From the NCBI GenBank assembly GCA_049642385.1, contig JBAROU010000074.1:1-9435 (forward strand): a stretch of DNA of 9,435 nt, given 5' to 3'. The translations under genes were made by a program, and so were the position numbers. The DNA comes from JBAROU01 sp049642385 (GTDB lineage: Bacteria > Chloroflexota > Dehalococcoidia > DSTF01 > RBG-16-68-14). The notes beneath the pieces were generated by a model. It saw only the letters and a program-made list of their open reading frames with translations. It searched no databases and was not told where the DNA came from. Shown here piece after piece: positions 1-4,595 of the stretch (position 1 is its first letter; the number at the start of each line of letters is the position of its first letter).

Positions 1-373
1 GGCCGGCCGCGATCCCGCGCGCGCGCAGCTCCGCCTTGCGGGCCGCGTAGGAGCCGATCTCCGGGTTCTCCGTGAGCGCCTCGACGCGCCGCGCGAGCTC
101 CTCGCCGCAGCGCTGCGCGATCACCGCGCGGTCGAGGCCGGTGTCCTCGATCACGTCGTGCAGCACTGCGGTCGCGACGGTCTGCTCGTCGTAGCCGGCC
201 TCGTGCAGCAGGCGGGCGGTGATCGCGGGGTGCTCGACGTCCGCCGCGGCGTTGCCGTTGGCGTTGCTGCGGTAGCTCTCGAGCGCGAGCGCCCAGGCAC
301 ATTGCACGGCCTCCGAGCCGCGCGCGAAACCGGGCGGCTCGGCTAGTTGTTCCTGGGGAATGGTGGGGTCCAT
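1..373 (-). CDS. HD-domain hydrolase, (p)ppGpp hydrolase-like (5' part only)
   Basis: Reading the minus strand from an ATG at 373-371 gives 124 uninterrupted codons that run off the left edge, so the C-terminus is missing. The protein begins MDPTIPQEQL and carries an HD-superfamily signature: H48-P at the start of the first metal-binding helix (HPAITARLLHEAGYD), then the H72-D73 pair followed by E76-D77 in AVLHDVIEDTGLD. This order and spacing match RelA/SpoT/MESH1-type hydrolases, which remove the 3'-pyrophosphate of (p)ppGpp with Mn2+. A later YAARKAELR stretch (109-117) resembles the R-K-x-x-L-R segment of small hydrolases. No synthetase domain is visible in the part present. No Shine-Dalgarno precedes the ATG, and a CACAAT hexamer (386-381) lies 7 nt upstream of it, so a leaderless transcript is possible. 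It is divergent from the sigma-factor gene. The substrate is an inference; other HD phosphohydrolases share the motif. Confidence 0.87.
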   Translation of the reverse strand, partial: MDPTIPQEQLAEPPGFARGSEAVQCAWALALESYRSNANGNAAADVEHPAITARLLHEAGYDEQTVATAVLHDVIEDTGLDRAVIAQRCGEELARRVEALTENPEIGSYAARKAELRARGIAAG

Positions 374-404
374 TGCGGCGATTGTGGGCCGTGGTGCCGC
401 ACAG

Positions 405-440
405 CCCGTAACCGCAGTGTGAAGGAAACGCGGTAACGGG
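405..440. promoter_or_regulatory. Imperfect inverted repeat in the divergent intergenic region
   Basis: CCCGTAACCGC (405-415) and GCGGTAACGGG (430-440) are inverted with one central mismatch in 11 and a 14-nt spacer. The element lies between the HD gene start and the -35 box of the sigma-factor promoter, a position suited to a protein binding site acting on either divergent gene. It has no U-rich tail, so it is unlikely to be a terminator. The binding protein is unknown. Confidence 0.4.
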
Positions 441-450
441 GAAGGGATGG

Positions 451-479
451 TTGACCAAGCAATGATCATGCCGTACAAT
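451..479 (+). promoter_or_regulatory. Sigma-70-type promoter of the sigma-factor gene
   Basis: TTGACC (451-456) and TACAAT (474-479) are separated by exactly 17 bp and each matches consensus at 5 of 6 positions. The expected transcription start is at about 485-488. This gives a leader of about 51 nt to the ATG at 538, or a leaderless message starting at the GTG at 487. Confidence 0.75.
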
Positions 480-502
480 ACCTAGCGTGACAGTAGGTAT
501 TG
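476..502. promoter_or_regulatory. Perfect 9-bp inverted repeat, probable operator over the -10 box and start site
   Basis: CAATACCTA (476-484) and TAGGTATTG (494-502) are perfect inverted repeats with a 9-nt spacer, giving 18-bp centre-to-centre spacing, close to two helical turns. The left arm overlaps the -10 hexamer (474-479), and the centre covers the predicted transcription start. Because the left arm lies upstream of +1 it cannot be an RNA hairpin, so a dimeric repressor site (or an autoregulatory site) is the natural reading. I do not recognise the operator family. Confidence 0.6.
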
Positions 503-537
503 AAAGGGAGTCGATCACGACGACACGGAACACGCAC

Positions 538-1392
538 ATGCAGAACCCAACGCTCTCCACGACCACCGATCCTGCGCTCGACCCGCTGCAGCTGCTGATG
601 GCGGAGGCCCGTAAGTGGCCCCTGCTCACGCCGGCGGAGGAGATCGAGCTGGCCAAGCGCCTCGAGCGCGGCGACCTCGCCGCCAAGGAGCGCATGGTCA
701 ACTCCAACCTGCGCCTCGTGATGTCGATCGCCCGCCGCTACCAGGGGCAGGGCCTCGGCATGGGCGATCTGGTCCAGGAGGGCACGCTCGGGCTCATCCG
801 CGCGGTCGAGAAGTTCGACTGGCGCAAGGGCTTCCGCTTCTCGACGTACGCGACGCTGTGGATCCGGCAGTCGATCCAGCGCGGGCTCGAGAACAACGGC
901 CGCACGATCCGCTTGCCGGTCCACGTCGGCCAGCGCGCCCGCAAGGTCGCGCGCACGCGCCGCGAGCTGACCGCGCAGCTGGGTCGCGACGCGACCGACG
1001 AGGAGATCGCCGAGGCGAGCGGCCTGCCGCTCGAGCTCGTGATCGAGGCCGCCAAGGCCGACCGCGAGCCGGCGAGCCTCGACGTGACGGTCGGCGACGA
1101 AGGCGAGACGCCGCTCGGCGCGCTGATCGCCACGGACGCTCCCGAGCCCGACGAGGAGGTCGCCGACACGCTCCGCCAGGAGGCCGTCCAGCGCGCGATC
1201 GCCGAGCTGCCCGAGAAGGAGCGCACGGTCATCCACCTCCGCTTCGGCACCGCCGGCGAGCCCCCGCAGACGCTCACCGAGATCGGCAAGCGCCTCGGCC
1301 TCAGCTCCACCCGCACCCGCGAGCTGGAGGAGCAGGCCTTGCGCCGGCTCTCCAACGAGAGCACGCTCATGGCGCTGCGCGAGGCGGCGTAG
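538..1392 (+). CDS. Sigma-70 family RNA polymerase sigma factor (group 1/2-like)
   Basis: The 284-aa product has the primary-sigma-like architecture without region 1.1. Region 1.2 is DPLQLLMAEARKWPLLTPAEE (from about residue 15), region 2 includes NSNLRLVMSIARRYQG and the melting/-10 segment FSTYATLWIRQSIQRGL (101-117), region 3 runs about 127-200, and region 4 spans ELPEKERTVIHLRFG and the helix-turn-helix TLTEIGKRLGLSSTRTRELE (245-264). It directs core RNA polymerase to a promoter set. Two positions are unusual: the first tryptophan of the usual ATWWIRQ is leucine (L107), and the recognition helix reads SSTRTRELE where E. coli RpoD has TRERIRQIE. I chose ATG 538 because codons 490-507 (ACA GTA GGT ATT GAA AGG) do not fit the gene's GC-rich third positions. 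A GTG at 487 would add 17 residues and coincides with the predicted +1. The Shine-Dalgarno for 538 is weak (CGGAA, 8 nt away). The function call is firm; the exact start is not. Confidence 0.93.
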   Translation: MQNPTLSTTTDPALDPLQLLMAEARKWPLLTPAEEIELAKRLERGDLAAKERMVNSNLRLVMSIARRYQGQGLGMGDLVQEGTLGLIRAVEKFDWRKGFRFSTYATLWIRQSIQRGLENNGRTIRLPVHVGQRARKVARTRRELTAQLGRDATDEEIAEASGLPLELVIEAAKADREPASLDVTVGDEGETPLGALIATDAPEPDEEVADTLRQEAVQRAIAELPEKERTVIHLRFGTAGEPPQTLTEIGKRLGLSSTRTRELEEQALRRLSNESTLMALREAA

Positions 1393-1399
1393 GAACCAG

Positions 1400-1425
1400 G
1401 TGGGGCCGCCGTTCGGCGGCCCCAC
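1400..1425. terminator. Bidirectional hairpin terminator between convergent genes
   Basis: GTGGGGCCGCC (1400-1410) pairs with GGCGGCCCCAC (1415-1425) around a GTTC loop: an 11-bp GC-rich perfect stem starting 8 nt after the sigma-factor stop codon. Neither flank carries a real U-run, which is usual for hairpin terminators in high-GC actinobacteria. The symmetric stem lies between two convergent genes and can serve both. Confidence 0.75.
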
Positions 1426-1427
1426 TC

Positions 1428-1444
1428 AACTCTCTGTGAGAGTT
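1428..1444 (-). terminator. Secondary hairpin 3' of the secreted-protein gene
   Basis: AACTCTC (1428-1434) and GAGAGTT (1438-1444) form a perfect 7-bp stem with a 3-nt loop, 18 nt beyond the TAG of the leftward gene. It directly precedes the larger hairpin at 1400-1425 in that gene's transcript. It may assist termination or 3'-end stability; alone it is too weak for a firm call. Confidence 0.35.
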
Positions 1445-1462
1445 ATTCACTCTCTGCGTGAC

Positions 1463-2083
1463 CTAGATTAGTCTCACGTGAATCGGTGGTATGACTTCTA
1501 GCACGCCTCTGAACACACCGTTTGCGGCGCAGAAGACTCCTCCTAGTCTTCTGAAGAGTGGGACGAGAACGTTTTCATCCGCTGCGATGCTTCTGATGCG
1601 GAGCGTTTCGTCCACTGTCGCCGTGCCTTCGGCGGTGCCACTGTATAGGCATCTTACAAAGCCTATGGCGGCTTCCACTAGGAATGCTGTGCCTACGAGA
1701 GCGAGTCGGATCGATCTTATGTTGGGTAGCGTCCCGTTGAATGAGACGTACCGGATATGCCATGGCAGTGTTTCTCTTAGTATTCTTGCGGTCCCGCCTC
1801 TGCAGTTTCTGACGTCGACTGCAGTGACGAAACCGGCTAGAGCACCTGCTGTCTTGGCTATGGTTCTGTGGAGGCTGAGAGTTCTTCTGACTTCACATAC
1901 GATTTCGGCCGTTCTTTCTTCGTCTGTAAAGGTCAGGGCTCTCGAATCGGCTCTGACTCTGCCGAGTTCGCCTTCTAGCGGTCTCAGTTCGACGCCGCTG
2001 CTTGCGCTTGCGGTGGCTGCTCCCAGCACAAGCACGAGCGCTATCATCAAAGCTGACACCAGAAATTTGCCACTGTGTCGCAT
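1463..2083 (-). CDS. Small secreted protein with four cysteines, function unknown
   Basis: A 206-aa product begins with a classical signal peptide: basic start MRHSGKF, hydrophobic core to about residue 23, and an ASA site after residue 27. The mature part has four cysteines (63, 94, 145, 185), suited to two disulfides, and a central segment LHRTIAKTAGALAGFV (71-86) followed by VRNCRGGTAR and LPWHIRYVSF. From memory, similar segments occur in secreted hypotheticals of Solirubrobacterales; I cannot assign a function. The start is well supported: AGGAAG at 2096-2091 lies 7 nt before the ATG. The opposite strand is also open here but has no signal peptide or recognisable motif. Composition is odd: 19 of 23 arginine codons are AGA, and ATA and CTA are frequent. 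GC is 47% across 1861-1920, against 78% across 901-960 in the sigma gene. This suggests recent acquisition, or a gene kept apart from the host's codon preference. It is driven by the promoter at 2367-2407 through a long leader. Confidence 0.72.
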   Translation of the reverse strand: MRHSGKFLVSALMIALVLVLGAATASASSGVELRPLEGELGRVRADSRALTFTDEERTAEIVCEVRRTLSLHRTIAKTAGALAGFVTAVDVRNCRGGTARILRETLPWHIRYVSFNGTLPNIRSIRLALVGTAFLVEAAIGFVRCLYSGTAEGTATVDETLRIRSIAADENVLVPLFRRLGGVFCAANGVFRGVLEVIPPIHVRLI

Positions 2084-2360
2084 CTCGCTACTTCCTCGTT
2101 AAGGCTGGTTATCCAGCCGTATTCTCGGTCGGCGTGCGATCGGATTACCTGCACCTGCGTTAGCTCGCGCTTGGTGCAGGTGGGGATCTCACTGATCGGC
2201 CACCTTACTCGGGCCTAAGCCCCGCGCGTCCGTGTACGCGTGCTCGCTGTGTAGTTGGCGTCCCTCCTTCCCCCACCGTCGTGGCCAGCCGGCCTGGACG
2301 GTTACTTATGCTCGCGTTGTCATTGGGTCTTGCGCACCCCGCGATGGCAGCCACGAGCCT
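2084..2360 (-). other. Long structured 5' leader of the secreted-protein gene
   Basis: If the promoter at 2367-2396 is used, the transcript has about 277 nt before the ATG. Several hairpins are visible: a 9-bp perfect stem (2173-2181 with 2147-2155) whose 17-nt loop contains a 3-bp inner pair; a helix pairing 2200-2204 with 2179-2183, with GATC/GATC inside (2185-2188, 2194-2197); GGGC/GCCC at 2211-2222; and GGCTGG/CCAGCC at 2103-2118, 6 nt before the Shine-Dalgarno. The first two helices share 2179-2181, so they compete in part. An orphan AAGGAGGG (2269-2262) has no start codon after it. I recognise no known riboswitch class. No gene is visible on the plus strand in this stretch. Confidence 0.4.
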
Positions 2361-2366
2361 GCACCC

Positions 2367-2407
2367 AGCCTATCAGACTGGAAACTAGAGTGTCAATAAT
2401 AATTAAT
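2367..2407 (-). promoter_or_regulatory. Strong leftward promoter with UP-like tract and extended -10
   Basis: On the minus strand there is a perfect -35 TTGACA (2396-2391), an 18-bp spacer, and an extended -10 TG-A-TAGGCT (TG at 2375-2374, hexamer 2372-2367). Immediately upstream of the -35 is an AT-only run (ATTAATTATTA, 2407-2397) in UP-element position, striking in a GC-rich genome. The predicted start is near 2360. It points at the secreted-protein gene. Confidence 0.65.
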
Positions 2408-2453
2408 GGAGAATTGGTCGACGAGAAACCGGCAAGCTAGGCGCGTTCGCGAC

Positions 2454-2482
2454 TTGCATCGAGAGCCAGCTGCGTCTATGGT
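2454..2482 (+). promoter_or_regulatory. Candidate promoter of the exported-protein operon
   Basis: TTGCAT (2454-2459) and TATGGT (2477-2482) are 17 bp apart. The -10 matches consensus at 4 of 6 positions; the -35 is weak. The predicted start is near 2489, about 22 nt before the GTG at 2511 and just upstream of its Shine-Dalgarno, which agrees with the start chosen for that gene. Confidence 0.4.
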
Positions 2483-2499
2483 GGCTAGTAGTCAGAAAA

Positions 2500-2505
2500 A
2501 AGGAG
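2500..2505 (+). promoter_or_regulatory. Shine-Dalgarno that sets the beta-propeller gene start
   Basis: AAGGAG at 2500-2505, preceded by an A-run, lies 5 nt before the GTG at 2511. The longer in-frame starts at 2406 (ATG) and 2478 (ATG) lack a comparable site, and would place a hydrophilic basic extension in front of the signal peptide. Confidence 0.75.
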
Positions 2506-2510
2506 TATTG

Positions 2511-4595
2511 GTGCGAGCGTGTGAGGTTCGGCTGTGGTTGTGCTTGGCTGTCGGGCTGACGGCGGTCGCGATCGGTTCGGTTGGTGCAGGCGCAGCATTG
2601 CCGGACGGGCGCGGTTACGAGATGGTCTCGCCTCCCGACAAAGCTGGGGGGGACGTGATCTCCGATGGGACGCGTACGCGCGCCTCCGTGGACGGATCTG
2701 CTGTCGCGTTCGTGTCGCTTGCCGGCTTTGGTGACATCGCCGGAACCGGCATCGCTGCTGAGTACCTCGGCCGCCGCAACGGACCACCTGACACGCGCGG
2801 CTGGACGACCCACGGCATCCTTCCCAAGGTCGATCCGCTCTCACCGAATGCCGCCAGCGCGTCGATGGACACCTTCTACATGGGGGATTTCTCCGACGAT
2901 CTCTCGTCGGGTGTCCTGCGCACGTTAACCAATCTGTCGGGCGATCCTAACCTCGACCTGGTTACGAATCTCTACCTGCGGGCGGATCTTCTGAGTGCAG
3001 GGGCAGGCTCGTATGTGCTGGTCAGCTCCTGCCCCATATGTATCGCGCCGCTCTCGTTCGTAGGCAATCCGAGCTTCGCCGACGCGACGCCCGACTTCGG
3101 CCAAGTGATCTTCGAGTCCCGCTACAAGCTCGTCGACGAAGCGCCGGCGAGCGGCACGAAGCTGTACGAGTGGGATCACGGCGCGCTTCGGCTTGCCGGC
3201 ATCCTGCCGGTCTCCGAGGGCGGGGGCGCTGCCCCCAACTCGATCGCGGGCGCGGGCGTCTACACGCTGAATGTGCTGTCGGACGGGTCGGACGGGCACT
3301 CGCGGATCTTCTTCCGCGTCAGTACGGGCCGTCTGTACATGCGCGTCGATCACGCGGCCACCGTGCAAGTGGACGCCTCCGAGAACCCCACGCCAGGCAT
3401 TGAACAACCGAGCCGCTACGAGATCGCGAGCGTGGACGGATCGAGGGTGTTCTTTACCAACCCCGCTCAGCTGACGGCCGATGACGGCAGCGGCCTGTAC
3501 ATGTACGACGCCACCCTGCCCGACACGGATCCGGCCAATCTCTCCCTCGTGTCAGTGGACAGCGATCTGTCGGACGGGGGTCCCGATGTGTCGGGAGTGC
3601 TCGGAGCTAGTGACGACGGGAGTTACGTATACTTCATGGGGCGCGGTCGCCTGGTGCCTGGTCAGCCGAACGTTCCCGACAGCGACAAGATCTATCTTTG
3701 GCATGCCGGAGTGGTCAGCTATGTCGGAGCGTTGACGAACGCGGCCGACGTGGGACTCAACCGCCTCGGCACCGACTTCGGTACCGGCCGTCTCGGTTCC
3801 CGTGTTTCGTCGGACGGTCGCCACCTCCTCATCACCGCGCACAGCGGCGTGGGGCTGACCGGCTACGACCATGGATCGGCGTGCGGTTCAAGCGGCGGCG
3901 AACCCTGCACCGAGGTCTATCTCTACGACGTCTATACCGATTCGCTCGTCTGCGCCTCGTGCAACCCGAGTGGCGCTACCGCAACATCTGACGCGAGCTT
4001 CTCGCTCACCACGGGCCGAGGTGGGTCGCGCGTTACGTCGCACCTCGTGCACGCGCTCTCGTCGGACGGTTCGCGGGTCTTCTTCACCTCTGGTGAGCGG
4101 CTCGTACCGCAGGATCGGAACGGCAAGGCGCGAGATGCGTATGAGTACGAGGCCGCGACCGGTCAGATCCATCTCATCTCGAGCGGCAACAGTCCTGATG
4201 GCTCCTACTTCCTGGACGCCAGCGAGAACGGCGACGATGTGTTCTTCACCACACGTGAGCGCCTCGTCGGATGGGACGTCGACAACAGCTACGACCTCTA
4301 CGACGCCCGCGTCGGGGGTGGCTTCCCTGAGCCGCGGCAGGCGGCAGTGGAGTGTTCCGGCGATGCCTGCCGCGGGCCTCTGGGCATCCTGCCCGGTATC
4401 GCCGCACTGCCAACGGGTGGGTTCGTGGTCGGCGCCCAGAATGTGGAAAGACGATCGCGCGTGCACGCGAAGCGGTGCGGCAGAGGCAAGGTGCGCAAGC
4501 GCGTCAACGGCAAGGTGACGTGCGTCAAGCGCAAGAAGCAATCGAGCCATCGTGGTGCGCCTCAGAGGCCCCATTCGAAGAGGGGTGCCAAATGA
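2511..4595 (+). CDS. Secreted PD40/TolB-like beta-propeller protein
   Basis: The 694-aa product starts at GTG 2511, with signal peptide MRACEVRLWLCLAVGLTAVA and cleavage likely near residue 29. The mature protein opens LPDGRGYEMVSPPDKAGGDV, a signature I associate with an expanded family in Solirubrobacterales. The body is made of degenerate blades of the form D-G-S-x-V-x-F-x(n)-L-x-x-x-D, for example SVDGSRVFFTNPAQLTADD (307-325), DDGSYVYFMGRGRLVPGQ (368-385) and SSDGSRVFFTSGERLVPQD (517-535). Each is followed by a YxYD- or YLW-type strand, as in WD40-like PD40/TolB propellers. Two CxxC-like pairs (C174/C177, C481/C484) and C615/C620 may form disulfides. The C-terminal 50 residues are very basic (KVRKRVNGKVTCVKRKKQ), perhaps binding anionic wall polymers. 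No transmembrane anchor or sortase motif is seen. The stop overlaps the next ATG (ATGA), so the two genes are translationally coupled. No enzymatic function can be assigned; binding or scaffolding on the cell surface is inferred. Confidence 0.85.
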   Translation: MRACEVRLWLCLAVGLTAVAIGSVGAGAALPDGRGYEMVSPPDKAGGDVISDGTRTRASVDGSAVAFVSLAGFGDIAGTGIAAEYLGRRNGPPDTRGWTTHGILPKVDPLSPNAASASMDTFYMGDFSDDLSSGVLRTLTNLSGDPNLDLVTNLYLRADLLSAGAGSYVLVSSCPICIAPLSFVGNPSFADATPDFGQVIFESRYKLVDEAPASGTKLYEWDHGALRLAGILPVSEGGGAAPNSIAGAGVYTLNVLSDGSDGHSRIFFRVSTGRLYMRVDHAATVQVDASENPTPGIEQPSRYEIASVDGSRVFFTNPAQLTADDGSGLYMYDATLPDTDPANLSLVSVDSDLSDGGPDVSGVLGASDDGSYVYFMGRGRLVPGQPNVPDSDKIYLWHAGVVSYVGALTNAADVGLNRLGTDFGTGRLGSRVSSDGRHLLITAHSGVGLTGYDHGSACGSSGGEPCTEVYLYDVYTDSLVCASCNPSGATATSDASFSLTTGRGGSRVTSHLVHALSSDGSRVFFTSGERLVPQDRNGKARDAYEYEAATGQIHLISSGNSPDGSYFLDASENGDDVFFTTRERLVGWDVDNSYDLYDARVGGGFPEPRQAAVECSGDACRGPLGILPGIAALPTGGFVVGAQNVERRSRVHAKRCGRGKVRKRVNGKVTCVKRKKQSSHRGAPQRPHSKRGAK

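Noticed and set aside
466..1425. 319-aa minus-strand open frame across the sigma gene
   Set aside because: It is the mirror of a GC-rich gene whose plus-strand product is an unmistakable sigma factor; the minus translation is low-complexity Arg/Ala/Leu.
1463..2083. Reassignment of AGA (for example to Ser or Gly) in the secreted gene
   Set aside because: The family I recall has Ser or Thr at some AGA positions, but arginine is expected at others, no bacterial precedent for AGA reassignment is known to me, and one gene cannot support it.
1491..2102. 203-aa plus-strand open frame opposite the secreted gene
   Set aside because: It has no signal peptide, recognisable motif or good ribosome site, while the minus frame has a signal peptide, paired cysteines and AGGAAG 7 nt before its ATG. 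It is open because the AGA/CTA-rich opposite strand yields few stops here.
2147..2365. Third copy of CCTGCACC (2358-2365) as an alternative pairing partner in the leftward leader
   Set aside because: The copy straddles the predicted transcription start near 2360, so it would not be fully present in the RNA; only the 2147-2181 stem was kept.
2406..2510. 35-residue N-terminal extension of the propeller protein from ATG 2406
   Set aside because: A hydrophilic basic stretch ahead of a signal peptide, overlapping the predicted promoter; GTG 2511 has an ideal AAGGAG at 5 nt.
4352..4591. 80-residue N-terminal extension of the 1062-aa protein
   Set aside because: It lies wholly within the propeller gene, would bury the signal peptide, and ATG 4592 has its own Shine-Dalgarno and an ATGA overlap.
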